NCBI RefSeq assembly: GCF_020907245.1
Contig: NZ_JAJJWH010000007.1
Coordinates: forward strand, 90,481-154,480
Direction: 5' to 3'
Length of the DNA: 64,000 bases
Origin: Pontibacter harenae
GTDB taxonomy: Bacteria; Bacteroidota; Bacteroidia; Cytophagales; Hymenobacteraceae
Shown here: piece by piece, positions 43,397-52,444 of the stretch
How positions within the stretch are numbered: the first letter of the stretch is position 1
Layout: each line of letters opens with the position of its first letter
The notes under the pieces: generated by a model
What the model was told of the DNA's origin: nothing
The model's database searches: none
The model's input: only the letters and a program-made list of their open reading frames with translations
Translations under genes and position numbers: made by a program

Positions 43397-44001
43397 ATTC
43401 TTTAATTAAATTTTAAGCAACAACTAACTTTTTTGCCAGATCCATTCTAACGAGGAGCTCCACAACATAAAATCAGCTACACTTTCTTTGTTTTTACAGT
43501 TTTAAAAATAAACCCTCTTTATTAACACTCCATAAATTCACAAACTACCTTGTTTTTCCAATTATGGGTTACTTTTATAAGGGGTATATTTTTTATATCT
43601 GCTAATTTACAAAGGATACGTTTAAAATCAATAGCTGTCATTCTAAAAATTAATAATTTTATTAAAAAATGGGTTAAACTTTACAACCCTATCATACAAA
43701 ATGACCTTTTATTAAAATTTACAAATATTAAGGCATGATGTTAAAAATTTCAAAATTTAGAACATTCCCTTTAAATTTGGATAGTTTTTGAGGAGTATAA
43801 ACAAAATTTTAGAAGGAAGAGCAAAATTTTAGCTCCAAATGGAGCTAAGCGTGTAACTTTGGCTACTGGCGAAAAACGCTTGTCCAAAAGCAAGTGTTGA
43901 CAGAATAATAAAATGAAAAAAGCTGAAAGGCTACGGTAGCCTTTTAAAGCAGCTCAAAAACTACTTTTCTTCGTAGTACTAGCATTGACTCAAGTAATAG
44001 A
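43397..44001. other. Divergent nirB-cobA control region with hairpins
   Basis: 605 very AT-rich bases separate divergent nirB and cobA. The cobA side has three successive hairpins: TTAGCTCC/GGAGCTAA (43829-43848), a near-perfect AACGCTTG/CAAGTGTT, and AAAGGCTA/TAGCCTTT (43926-43944). A 9-base direct repeat CAAAATTTT occurs at 43802 and 43822. I see no known riboswitch consensus. Control by nitrate or siroheme demand would be expected here. Confidence 0.45.
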
Positions 44002-44742
44002 ATGAAGCAAAACTCAGAAGTAAACCCAGAACTTATTGTAGTAGGTGCAGGCCCTGGCGACCCTGAACTCATCACAGTGAAAGCCTATAAAGCACTACAG
44101 AGGGCTGATGTGATACTATATGACAACCTGGCAAATAGGGAACTACTGGAAATTGCGAAAGAGAACTGTGAGAAAATATATGTAGGCAAAAAGCCCTACG
44201 GTGATTATACACCGCAGGAGGCTATACATGAGTTAATAAAAGAAAAGGCTTTGACTAAAGGTTGCGTTGTTCGACTGAAAGGTGGAGATCCGTTTATCTT
44301 CGGGAGAGGTTTTGAAGAGATTCTGTTTGCCAGAGAACATGATATAACTGCTTCTTTTATACCTGGCATATCAAGTATGCAGGCCATCGGTTTTGAAGAC
44401 ATACCACTTACACATCGCATGGTTAGCGAAGGTATTTGGGTGGTGACAGGCACCAAAAAAGATGGCTCACTTTCTGATGACTTACGCCTGGCCATGCAAA
44501 GCAATGCCACCGTTGTTGTATATATGGGCATGAAGAAAGCTGCTGACATCGCGGCAACCTATCAGGAGGCTGGTAAAGGGGAAATGCCAGCTGCCGTTAT
44601 ACAGCACGCTTCGCTACCACACAGGAAATCTGTAGCAGGAAAGGTGAAGGATTTACCGCAGCTTATACACGACAATGGCCTTACCCATCCTGCTCTCATT
44701 ATCATAGGCAAAGTAGTGGCCGTTGGGCGTGCAATAGAGTAA
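44002..44742 (+). CDS. cobA: Uroporphyrinogen-III C-methyltransferase
   Basis: This 246-residue SAM-dependent enzyme methylates uroporphyrinogen III twice to precorrin-2, the branch point to siroheme. Motifs: VVGAGPGDPELITVKAYKAL, VRLKGGDPFIFGRG and GIWVVTGTKKDG, all typical of the SUMT family. It is the stand-alone form without the CysG dehydrogenase/ferrochelatase part. Its position divergent to nirB supports siroheme supply for nitrite reductase. The stop codon is immediately adjacent to that of the convergent lipoprotein gene (zero-base gap). Confidence 0.93.
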   Translation: MKQNSEVNPELIVVGAGPGDPELITVKAYKALQRADVILYDNLANRELLEIAKENCEKIYVGKKPYGDYTPQEAIHELIKEKALTKGCVVRLKGGDPFIFGRGFEEILFAREHDITASFIPGISSMQAIGFEDIPLTHRMVSEGIWVVTGTKKDGSLSDDLRLAMQSNATVVVYMGMKKAADIAATYQEAGKGEMPAAVIQHASLPHRKSVAGKVKDLPQLIHDNGLTHPALIIIGKVVAVGRAIE

Positions 44743-45291
44743 CTACTGCGGTATCTCGCTTACCAGTTTGGCTACCCCTTCTCTGATTTGCTTGTTCAGC
44801 TTTTCACTGTCACTGCGAAGTATGCTTTCGGCGGTACCCTGCCACACGAGTTGGTTTTGTTCGCTATCCACCAGGTGCACCGATAAGGTACCACGGTTGT
44901 AACGCCCTACTGGTATTTCCTGCACTTGCCACCTATAGTTACGTTGCCCCATATAGCGCGGCGGATCAGTTTGAAAATTTGTTTCGCGGGTTTGCACTTT
45001 TTCATCTACTACTACCCCCAGGTTGATTACTAAATCAGCATCTGTCGTGGCCTGAGTAAGGCCTCGGCGCTGTAACTGCTCTGCAATTTCCTGTTTTATC
45101 AGGCTGATCTCATCCTCGTAAGCCACTCCTAAACCGTCGCCAGAAGTGTTTACTTCCATAAAAGCAAAGCTGCTATAATCATTCAGTCTGAAGCCAGACG
45201 CTGGCTCAGAAGTTATCTCAGGTGCAGCGGCACAAGCTGCCATAAAAATGGAAGCAGCGATCACTAAAAGTATATTTTTCAGTTTCATCAT
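44743..45291 (-). CDS. DUF4136 lipoprotein
   Basis: This 182-residue lipoprotein has a lipobox ending in FMAAC (residues about 16-20). The mature part fits the DUF4136 family: YSSFAFMEV, then LIKQEIAEQLQRRGLTQATT, DADLVINLGVVVDEK and a C-terminal GTLSVHLVDSEQNQLVWQGT. It is a periplasmic or outer-membrane lipoprotein of unknown function. It is convergent with cobA with no bases between the stop codons and no terminator seen, so the two transcripts would overlap. Confidence 0.85.
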   Translation of the reverse strand: MMKLKNILLVIAASIFMAACAAAPEITSEPASGFRLNDYSSFAFMEVNTSGDGLGVAYEDEISLIKQEIAEQLQRRGLTQATTDADLVINLGVVVDEKVQTRETNFQTDPPRYMGQRNYRWQVQEIPVGRYNRGTLSVHLVDSEQNQLVWQGTAESILRSDSEKLNKQIREGVAKLVSEIPQ

Positions 45292-45602
45292 TCATTATCT
45301 TGTTACCTATACTTTTACAGGAGAAGATTCTTGAATGTTGTGGTGCATCTAATAACGCTCCCCCCCTTAGCCTTGGATTTAATCTGATAAGGAAAATAAG
45401 GAAGCCAATGCAGATACATCGATTAAATTTCGACGATGGTGATAGTTTCCAACTCATAAGGAAAAGGACAAAAGCATCACGACTCACTATTCCTTATTGA
45501 AATCGCTCTTCAACCGTTCAGGCCTAAACCCGAATATAACTTGTAGAAAGAGTGTGACTTGAACTAAAATTTCCACCAGCAACAGCATCTCCAAATAAAA
45601 AA
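45292..45602. other. Intergenic gap between lipoprotein gene and cysN
   Basis: No supported gene in these roughly 310 bases. It holds a C-rich run (CTCCCCCCC at about 45358) and the upstream region of the lipoprotein gene. No hairpin of note apart from the cysN terminator beyond it. Confidence 0.3.
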
Positions 45603-45626
45603 GGGGAGAGGCATTTCTGGCTCCCC
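45603..45626 (-). terminator. Terminator of cysDN
   Basis: GGGGAG (45603-45608) pairs with CTCCCC (45621-45626) and a T6 run follows on the minus strand, about 30 bases past the cysN stop. Confidence 0.7.
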
Positions 45627-45654
45627 CCTGCTAAACTTCTGTTTCTAGAACCTA

Positions 45655-46911
45655 CTAGAATATCTCATTTATAAAGCCTACACCTGATGTATTATTGCTT
45701 TGCTCGTTCACCAGGATAAAAGCACCATTGTTCTTGTTCTGGTTATAAGTATCAGCAAAAATTTCCTTTGCCAGCTTTAGCTCTATCGTAGCAATCTCAT
45801 TCAGCTTCAGTTCATCTACTTCTTCTGTCTTTGCCAGTGTGGCTACATCCACTTTGTTCTTTACAGAAAGCACCTTAGCCTTTACTCTATTAATGCCATG
45901 CTGCAACAGGAACATCTGTCCTGGGCGCAACGAAGTATAATCTAACCAGCAAATGCTTGCCGACAACTGCTTTGTAGCAGTTGGAGCATTTTCTGCAGAA
46001 GCCAGCATATCGCCTCGGCTGATGTCGATATCGTCTGTCAGAAGCAGGTTAACAGAATCTCCCTGCGCAGCTTCCGATAATGTTTCTCCAAAACGCTCCA
46101 GTGTCTGCACCTTCGACTCCAGTCCACTTGGTAACACTTTAACTTTAGTGCCTGCTTTTATACTTCCTGAGGCTACTTTACCAGCATAGGCTCTGTAATC
46201 ATGCAAAAGCTCTCCCATCGGCCTGATCACCATCTGCACAGGCAAGCGGAAAGCCAATTCCTTCTTATCTTTCTGAAGGTTAATGTTCTCCAGCAGGCCC
46301 AACAACGGCTCACCTGTATACCAAGGCATCCCTACAGAAGGAGTGGTAATGTTTTCGCCCATTAGCGATGAGATCGGTATAAACTCAATCTCCTGCCCTT
46401 CAAAACGCACCTGCTCGGCATAGGCCATAAACTGTGCCTTCACCTCCTCAAAGCGTTCTTCGCTGAAAGCAACCAGATCCATTTTATTTACACACACAAT
46501 TACGTGTTTTATGCGCAGCAAACTGGCAATGTAAAAGTGACGGTACGTCTGGTCTACCACCCCGTTACGGGCATCTATCAAGATAAGCGATACATGAGAG
46601 TTACTGGCACCAGTTACCATATTTCGGGTATACTCGAAGTGGCCAGGGGTATCTGCAATAATATATTTACGCTTTAGTGTAGCGAAGTAAATATGAGCAA
46701 CGTCTATGGTAATGCCCTGCTCCCGCTCCGCCACCAAACCATCGGTCAGCAACGACAGGTCTACAAAGTCCAGGCCTTTACGCTTGCTCACAGTGTCAAT
46801 CGCATCCAGCTTGTCCTGCGTTACCGATTTTGTTTCGTATAGCAACCTACCGATCAGCGTGCTTTTGCCATCGTCTACACTGCCAGCAGTTGTAATTTTT
46901 AAAATATCCAT
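45655..46911 (-). CDS. cysN: Sulfate adenylyltransferase GTPase subunit
   Basis: This 418-residue translation-factor-like GTPase drives APS formation by CysD. G1 is GSVDDGKSTLIGRLLYETKS, G3 DTPGHFEYTRNM, G4 NKMDLV; the domain II/III barrel follows. No APS kinase (CysC) is fused, as seen in some bacteria, so the length is that of the simple form. It starts 18 bases after the cysD stop and is cotranscribed with it. Together they activate sulfate for assimilation. Confidence 0.95.
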   Translation of the reverse strand: MDILKITTAGSVDDGKSTLIGRLLYETKSVTQDKLDAIDTVSKRKGLDFVDLSLLTDGLVAEREQGITIDVAHIYFATLKRKYIIADTPGHFEYTRNMVTGASNSHVSLILIDARNGVVDQTYRHFYIASLLRIKHVIVCVNKMDLVAFSEERFEEVKAQFMAYAEQVRFEGQEIEFIPISSLMGENITTPSVGMPWYTGEPLLGLLENINLQKDKKELAFRLPVQMVIRPMGELLHDYRAYAGKVASGSIKAGTKVKVLPSGLESKVQTLERFGETLSEAAQGDSVNLLLTDDIDISRGDMLASAENAPTATKQLSASICWLDYTSLRPGQMFLLQHGINRVKAKVLSVKNKVDVATLAKTEEVDELKLNEIATIELKLAKEIFADTYNQNKNNGAFILVNEQSNNTSGVGFINEIF

Positions 46912-46929
46912 TCGTAAAAAAAGTAAATG

Positions 46930-47829
46930 CTAGAAATAACCCTGCTGCTTGCGCTTCTCCATGGCTGCCTCCGAACGTTTGTCGTCTATACGGGCACCAC
47001 GTTCAGAAATAGTAGCTGCTCTAATCTCGCCGATAATATCTTCCAGATCTACGGCAGCAGAATCTACGGCCGCTGTACAGGTCATATCGCCCACAGTTCT
47101 AAAACGCACCGTCTTCTTAAAAACTAGTTCGTCGTCTGTTTTGAAAATGAACGGGCTATAAGGCCAGATCATGCCGTCGCGCTCAAACACCTCGCGTTCG
47201 TGCGCAAAGTATACACCAGGCAAGGCAAGGTTTTCTCTGCGGATATAATTCCACACGTCCAGTTCCGTCCAGTTACTGATCGGGAACACACGCACATTCT
47301 CACCCAAGTTAATTTTGCCGTTCAGCATGTCGAATAACTCAGGGCGCTGGCGCTTTGAATCCCACTGGCCGAAGTCGTCACGCACCGAGAAGATACGTTC
47401 TTTGGCTCTGGCTTTTTCCTCGTCGCGACGGGCACCGCCTATACAGGCATCCAGTTTCAGCTCTTCAATTGCATCTAGCAGTGTTATCGTTTGCAGCGTG
47501 TTGCGACTCGAGTATTTGCCACTCTCCTCTGTTGCTTTTTTCTGATCGATGGAATCCTGTACGTAACGTACTTCCAGTTTCAGGTTAAACTCTTTTACCA
47601 GCCAATCTCTGAACTCAATAGTCTCAGGAAAGTTATGGCCAGTATCAATGTGCAACAATGCAAAAGGAACCTTAGCAGGGAAGAAAGCTTTTCGGGCTAG
47701 GTGTACCAGCGTAATGGAATCTTTGCCTCCGGAAAAAAGTAAAGCAGGACGCTCGAACTGGGCAGCCACCTCACGGATGATGTAGATCGCCTCATCTTCC
47801 AGTTGCTGCGGGAAATGGTGTGTATTCAT
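46930..47829 (-). CDS. cysD: Sulfate adenylyltransferase subunit 2
   Basis: This 299-residue PP-loop ATP sulfurylase subunit makes adenosine 5'-phosphosulfate from sulfate and ATP. The PP-loop is LLFSGGKDSITLVHL. The family start is MNTHHFPQQLEDEAIYIIRE, so ATG 47829 is preferred over the longer open frame to 47862. Other landmarks: VPFALLHIDTGHNFPETIEF, ACIGGARRDEEKARAKERIF and RTVGDMTCTAAVDS. It is upstream of cysN. A -7 box TATCTTTG lies at 47911-47918. cysH and the sulfite reductase are not in the window. Confidence 0.95.
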   Translation of the reverse strand: MNTHHFPQQLEDEAIYIIREVAAQFERPALLFSGGKDSITLVHLARKAFFPAKVPFALLHIDTGHNFPETIEFRDWLVKEFNLKLEVRYVQDSIDQKKATEESGKYSSRNTLQTITLLDAIEELKLDACIGGARRDEEKARAKERIFSVRDDFGQWDSKRQRPELFDMLNGKINLGENVRVFPISNWTELDVWNYIRRENLALPGVYFAHEREVFERDGMIWPYSPFIFKTDDELVFKKTVRFRTVGDMTCTAAVDSAAVDLEDIIGEIRAATISERGARIDDKRSEAAMEKRKQQGYF

Positions 47830-48281
47830 TACAATATAATTTCTTCGGATGTAAGCAGGCACGTTTAAACTAATACAATTTTATTTACTGGTGTGCCCAC
47901 TTTCAGCCCGCAAAGATACACCTACTTGATACATATCGCTATATAAAAGATAAAAATATCACTTTACCTCTGCCTCTAAGGCAAAAACAACAGCATAAAC
48001 AATAATATATGTCAGCTTACCTGGCAGTAGCCCCTGTTAAAGTAGGTAGTAGTGGTTTGTGTACTTTACTAAAGGGTGAAAGTAAGCTTTATGAAGGTGA
48101 ACGGAGGAAAACGTCACAACAGTTGCACTCGTATACAGTCGCTTATAAATTTAATTCAGTTGTTAGCAAAGTTATTCGTACTTTTAGCCTAATTCACATC
48201 TTTGGTTCAGTTAGAAACCATATTCAAGCTTAGGGCAACAGTACTCAGGCTTTACTTAAAATATAGCAAACCAGCTTATAA
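47830..48281. other. Divergent region between cysD and the stressosome operon
   Basis: 452 bases without a supportable gene; must carry both promoters. The cysD-side TATCTTTG box is at 47911-47918. On the rsbR side I see no clear TAnnTTTG box. Confidence 0.3.
47911..47918 (-). promoter_or_regulatory. Bacteroidota-type -7 box for cysDN
   Basis: TATCTTTG on the minus strand matches TAnnTTTG, 81 bases before the cysD ATG. The -33 element is weak. Confidence 0.35.
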
Positions 48282-49154
48282 ATGAACACAACGGCTCAGA
48301 TTTTACAGAAAAAGAAGAACACGATTCTTGAGACTTGGATGCAGCACCAACTGTCTGATGCGACACTACGTGATGATTTGATGACAAACGATGAACTGCT
48401 TAAGCAGTCGGAGGAGCTTTTAGGCTCTCTTCTTAAAGCATTATCATCTGGTAATTATGAAAACATCTATGCTAGCGAGTATGAACAGGTAACGGATTTG
48501 CTCGGAGATATTTCTATAATGAGAGCTCGCCAAGGCTTTAGTCCGCGCGAAACCACACTTTATGTGCTTAGCCTTAAAAAAGCACTTTGCGATACGTTGG
48601 AAGAGGAGTATAAGGACCAGCCTGAAGTTCTGTACAGAGAAGTAATGCAATTAAACCAGTTGCTCGACAACTTGAGTTTAGTTACAGTAGAAACCTTCAT
48701 CAAAGGTCGTGAAGAAGTAATATTGCGCCAGACCGATGAAATCAGTGAAATATCTACACCAGTTATTCGGGTGTGGGATGGCATATTGGCACTGCCAATA
48801 ATTGGAACCTTAGACAGTGCCAGAACACAGGTTGTAATGGAAAACCTGCTGCAGGAGATAGTAAACACAGGCAGCAGCATTGCTATATTAGATATTTCTG
48901 GTGTGCCAGCCGTAGATTCGCTGGTGGCGCAGCACCTTATTAAAACTGTAAGTGCAACCCGACTTATGGGTGCAGAGTGTATCATCAGTGGTATCCGTGC
49001 CGAAATTGCACAAACCATTGTGCACCTGGGCATCGACCTTTCCAACATCAAAACAAAGGCCTCGTTGGCCAGCGCACTGCATTTAGCCTTTGGCATGCTG
49101 AACCTGGAAGTAAGACGCAACGACAGAAATAAAAGCACAAAACTTTTTAACTAA
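48282..49154 (+). CDS. rsbR: RsbR-like stressosome sensor protein
   Basis: This 290-residue protein has an N-terminal all-helical domain like RsbR_N (WMQHQLSDATLRDDLMTNDE ... YVLSLKKALCDTLEEEY) and a C-terminal STAS domain (about 160-275; VRVWDGILALPIIGTLDSAR, ILDISGVPAVDSLVAQHLIK). The STAS carries the VDS phosphosite context, as in RsbS. In stressosomes, RsbR dims with RsbS and binds RsbT. It starts the operon; the next gene begins 5 bases later. The input ligand is unknown. Confidence 0.85.
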   Translation: MNTTAQILQKKKNTILETWMQHQLSDATLRDDLMTNDELLKQSEELLGSLLKALSSGNYENIYASEYEQVTDLLGDISIMRARQGFSPRETTLYVLSLKKALCDTLEEEYKDQPEVLYREVMQLNQLLDNLSLVTVETFIKGREEVILRQTDEISEISTPVIRVWDGILALPIIGTLDSARTQVVMENLLQEIVNTGSSIAILDISGVPAVDSLVAQHLIKTVSATRLMGAECIISGIRAEIAQTIVHLGIDLSNIKTKASLASALHLAFGMLNLEVRRNDRNKSTKLFN

Positions 49155-49159
49155 GCAAA

Positions 49160-49567
49160 ATGGAAAGGATTCCTATCCTAAAAATGGGCCCCTTCCTGTT
49201 GGTAACCATTCAGGTTGACCTTTACGACAGGCTGGCGCTTACGCTGGAGAACGACCTGATTAGTATGGTTAGTAAGACTGGGGCCAGAGGTGTTTTAATA
49301 GATATATCGGCTGTAAGTATTGTTGACTCTTTTATGGGCCGCATACTTGGAAACATTGCCTCCATGTCGCGCATAATGGATGCAGAAACAGTAGTAGTGG
49401 GCATGCAGCCCGCTGTAGCCATTACGCTAGTAGAACTTGGCCTTACCTTACAGGGTGTTTACACTGCCTTGAACGTAGAAAAAGGCATGGAACTGCTCAA
49501 CACCAAAATTGGATTAGACTTAGCCGCTGAAGAAGAAAAGGACGAGCAGGAAGAAGAGGCCGAATGA
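49160..49567 (+). CDS. rsbS: RsbS-like STAS antagonist
   Basis: This 135-residue STAS-domain protein is the core of the stressosome. The likely phosphoserine is Ser57 in DISAVSIVDSFMGR. RsbT phosphorylates this serine to release itself. Length and strand pattern match RsbS, with an acidic C-terminal tail (EEEKDEQEEEAE) that is unusual. The stop overlaps the next ATG (ATGA). Confidence 0.88.
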   Translation: MERIPILKMGPFLLVTIQVDLYDRLALTLENDLISMVSKTGARGVLIDISAVSIVDSFMGRILGNIASMSRIMDAETVVVGMQPAVAITLVELGLTLQGVYTALNVEKGMELLNTKIGLDLAAEEEKDEQEEEAE

Positions 49568-49977
49568 TAGTAATGTCTAAAGACACGATGCAAATCGTGC
49601 GAGAACAGGATGTTGTGCCTTTTAGAAATCGTGTACGCGAGTTCAGCACCAAGATTGGCATGAGTTTGGTTAACCAGACCAAGCTCATTACCGCCGCTAG
49701 CGAACTGGTGCGTAATATGCTTAAATATGCTGGAGGCGGTAAAGTATTGCTGGAAATTATAAGCAAAAATACCCAAACTGGCGTAAGATTAACTTTTACA
49801 GACGAGGGGCCTGGTATTGCCGATGTGCAACAGGCTATGCGAGATGGTTTCTCTACGGGCAAAAGCCTCGGACTTGGCTTGCCTGGCACCAAAAGGCTTG
49901 TGAACGAGTTCGATATTAAAAGTATCGTGGGCGAAGGCACTACTGTTACAATAATCCACTGGAAAAATGGACGTTAA
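49564..49977 (+). CDS. rsbT: RsbT-like serine kinase (HATPase)
   Basis: This 137-residue GHKL ATPase has the RsbT pattern: DVVPFRNRVREFSTKIGMSL, NQTKLITAASELVRNMLKYAG (N-box with the Asn), DEGPGI (G1) and a C-terminal GLGLPGTKRLVNEFDIKSIV with VGEGTTVTI. It phosphorylates RsbS and RsbR. The start could be ATG 49564 (overlapping the rsbS stop) or ATG 49573. It overlaps the next gene by 11 bases, so the genes are translationally coupled. Confidence 0.9.
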   Translation: MIVMSKDTMQIVREQDVVPFRNRVREFSTKIGMSLVNQTKLITAASELVRNMLKYAGGGKVLLEIISKNTQTGVRLTFTDEGPGIADVQQAMRDGFSTGKSLGLGLPGTKRLVNEFDIKSIVGEGTTVTIIHWKNGR

Positions 49978-51010
49978 TCAGCACCAACGATTTACTGTAC
50001 CCGACCGCTCTTTTGCCAGTATAGCCAAGCGCGATATAACCCGCACCGCCGAGAGCTTTGGCCTTTCTCCTAGTGAGGTAGGCAAAGTAAATATAGTGGC
50101 GACCGAAATGATATCAAACCTTACCAAACATACCGCCAAAGGAGGAGAACTGCTGGTAAGGCCTTTAGGTAAACCAACCATAGGTATAGAACTGATTTGC
50201 CTGGATAACGGTCCAGGCATGGAAGATCTGCCACGCATGATGGAAGACGGTGTTTCTACCGCAGGAACAGCAGGTGAAGGTTTGGGTGCCATAAAACGTC
50301 AGTCTGATGTGTTTGATATCTTTTCTCAGCCAGAAATCGGCACCATTATTCTTTCGCGCATCTACAAAACACACAAAGCCCCGACGCTCGCCAATACAAA
50401 TCACATGTTTGAGAACGGCTGCATTATAGTGCCTAAACCAGGAGAAGCTTTTTGCGGCGACGGCTTTGCAATAATCGAGAAAGGGTATGACTTATACTTA
50501 CTTGCTATGGATGGGCTTGGCCACGGTGTGCATGCTCATGAGGCTGCGCAACAAGCTGTAGACGTATTTTGCAACAACACCGAATCCGACCCTGCTAACA
50601 TGCTGCGCACTATCCACAATTCCATCAGGCGCTCGCGTGGCGCTGTGGGATTTATGGCCTTTATCAATGGTAAAGCGCAGCGAATCGGCTACTGCGGCAT
50701 CGGTAATATTGCTGGCAAACTGTATACTATTGAAGGTGGTAGCGCCTCTAGCTCCTACAAAAATATTATTTCCTACAACGGTATTCTGGGCCATAATATT
50801 CCTACTTCTCTTAACAATCAGCAGTTGGATTGGGGACGCAATAAGTTATTGGTCATGCACTCCGATGGGCTTAAAAGCAGATGGGATTTATCGAAGTACC
50901 CTGGCCTGCACCGCCACCACGCTTCTATTATTGCTGCCGTACTTTATAAAGACAACACACGCCAAACCGACGACACACTTGTTATGGTGTGTAAAGCCAA
51001 AATCCAGTAA
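49967..51010 (+). CDS. RsbT-like HATPase fused to SpoIIE/PP2C phosphatase
   Basis: This 347-residue protein has an N-terminal GHKL ATPase domain (about 1-130; SFASIAKRDITRTAESFGLS, NIVATEMISNLTKHTAKGG, DNGPGMEDLPRM) like RsbT. A C-terminal PP2C/SpoIIE domain follows (AMDGLGHGVHAHEAAQQAVD with metal-binding Asp in MDGLG; ...GNIAGKLY... and NTRQTDDTLVMV). It probably serves as RsbX- or RsbU-like phosphatase in the module. The N-terminal RsbT-like domain in the same chain suggests direct docking with the stressosome. Overlaps rsbT by 11 bases. Confidence 0.85.
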   Translation: MDVNQHQRFTVPDRSFASIAKRDITRTAESFGLSPSEVGKVNIVATEMISNLTKHTAKGGELLVRPLGKPTIGIELICLDNGPGMEDLPRMMEDGVSTAGTAGEGLGAIKRQSDVFDIFSQPEIGTIILSRIYKTHKAPTLANTNHMFENGCIIVPKPGEAFCGDGFAIIEKGYDLYLLAMDGLGHGVHAHEAAQQAVDVFCNNTESDPANMLRTIHNSIRRSRGAVGFMAFINGKAQRIGYCGIGNIAGKLYTIEGGSASSSYKNIISYNGILGHNIPTSLNNQQLDWGRNKLLVMHSDGLKSRWDLSKYPGLHRHHASIIAAVLYKDNTRQTDDTLVMVCKAKIQ

Positions 51011-51012
51011 GT

Positions 51013-52374
51013 ATGCAGCGGAGTGTCATCAAGATAAATATCAATAACGAACTTGACGTAGTATTAGCTTACAAGCGTGCCATGCAATTGTCGGAGCGGG
51101 TAGGAATTGCCCTGGCAAACCAGACAAAATTTGCCACTGCTGTTTCTGAGATCTGCCGCAATGTGATAGAGCATGTAGGCAGTGGTGCAATTACCTTTAA
51201 TATAGTAGAAGACAGTGGCTATAATTATCTTGAGGCACTGATAACAGATCGAGGCCGTGGCATTGGCAACATCGAGTATATTCTTTCCCGCCCAGTCTAC
51301 AACCCAGGCATGCGCGGTACTGGCTTGGCTAACTCAAAAAAACTGGTAGACGTTTTTGACATAGAAAGCGAGTTTGAAAAAGGAACGCGTGTTACGTTAC
51401 GAAAAAAGATACCCTCCTCTGCCACCACACTTACAAAGCAACTGCTAGATTATTGGGTAAGGGAGTTTGATCAGGAAGACGATATTTCTCCATACGCCGA
51501 AATCAAAAAGCAAAACATGCAGCTACTGGACCTGCTGGAGCAACTGCGCATACGCAACCTGGAGGCTGAGCAGCAACTGCAGGAAATTAAGCGTTTGAAC
51601 GGGCAGCTTCAGGAGTATAATATAGAAATAAGCGAGCTCTTGAAGGAGCGCGAAAAGAAAAACAAACAGCTACAGCAGATAAACAAAGACTTGGATGCCT
51701 TCGCGCATACTGTGTCGCATGACCTCCGCTCGCCACTGCAGAACATGAACGGCTTGGCTACCGTTTTGGAGGCTTGCCTAGAAGCAGACGACAAGCAAGA
51801 AGCAGAAACAATACTGCCCTTGATGCGGGAGCAGACCCTTAAAATGGACCGCCTGATAACTGGTATACTTGCATACTCCTTGGCTGGACATAATAGCTTA
51901 AACAAACAAGTAATAGACTTGCAGATTCTGATGGCACAAGTTATAGGTTCACTGTATGTGCCACCTAGTTGTAAGCTTGTTGTGCAAGCTGATTTACCTA
52001 TCCTATACTCACAGGAAATATACCTGTACCAGATTTTCGCTAACCTGATCGGCAATGCTATTAAGTACCACGATCAGATAGACTCGGCCGTTATAGAAGT
52101 AAGGTACAGGCAACTAGAGGAGCATCTGGAATTTGTGGTGCAGGACAACGGACCAGGAATAGCTCCCGAAAACCATAAGCAAATCTTCCAGAAGTATGAA
52201 ACGTTGGGCAACTCCTCTTTTCAGCCAGACAGTAACAGTACAGGCTTGGGCTTATCTATTGTTAAGAAGATAATACAAGAAAAGAAATGTGAGGTGTGGG
52301 TAGAGTCTGAAGGCAGAGGTTCAAAGTTTGTTTTTACCTGGCCTCTGAATGAACTAGTAGAAGAAACCACCTAA
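51013..52374 (+). CDS. RsbT-like HATPase fused to a histidine kinase
   Basis: This 453-residue protein starts 2 bases after the phosphatase gene. Its N-terminal domain (about 1-135) is an RsbT-like GHKL ATPase: DVVLAYKRAMQLSERVGIAL, NQTKFATAVSEICRNVIEHV, then DRGRGIGNIEYI. A coiled coil (about 150-225) leads to a HisKA H-box FAHTVSHDLRSPLQNM with His236 and a second HATPase with NLIGNAIKYHDQ, DNGPGIAPEN and GLGLSIVKKIIQE. No transmembrane segment or PAS domain is seen. The N-terminal domain may read the stressosome state and pass it to a histidyl phosphorelay. A CheY-like regulator is convergent at 52445-52879. Confidence 0.88.
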   Translation: MQRSVIKININNELDVVLAYKRAMQLSERVGIALANQTKFATAVSEICRNVIEHVGSGAITFNIVEDSGYNYLEALITDRGRGIGNIEYILSRPVYNPGMRGTGLANSKKLVDVFDIESEFEKGTRVTLRKKIPSSATTLTKQLLDYWVREFDQEDDISPYAEIKKQNMQLLDLLEQLRIRNLEAEQQLQEIKRLNGQLQEYNIEISELLKEREKKNKQLQQINKDLDAFAHTVSHDLRSPLQNMNGLATVLEACLEADDKQEAETILPLMREQTLKMDRLITGILAYSLAGHNSLNKQVIDLQILMAQVIGSLYVPPSCKLVVQADLPILYSQEIYLYQIFANLIGNAIKYHDQIDSAVIEVRYRQLEEHLEFVVQDNGPGIAPENHKQIFQKYETLGNSSFQPDSNSTGLGLSIVKKIIQEKKCEVWVESEGRGSKFVFTWPLNELVEETT

Positions 52375-52421
52375 TTAAAAGGCCTGCAATTAAACTTTGC
52401 AGGCCCTTTTAATTAGGTGGT
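52366..52421. terminator. Long near-perfect terminator between kinase and response regulator
   Basis: Left arm 52366-52389 pairs with right arm 52397-52421, with a single bulged base. The stop codon of the kinase lies inside the stem. The A4/T4 tracts let it serve both convergent genes. Confidence 0.75.
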
Positions 52422-52444
52422 ACAGATTACTTTATAGAAATAGG

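Noticed and set aside
43550..43738. A 62-codon plus-strand frame in the nirB-cobA gap
   Set aside because: It is AT-rich Lys/Ile/Phe-dominated sequence with no start signal or family.
48009..48233. A 74-codon plus-strand frame before rsbR
   Set aside because: No family, no start signal and low-complexity composition; it lies in the divergent promoter region.
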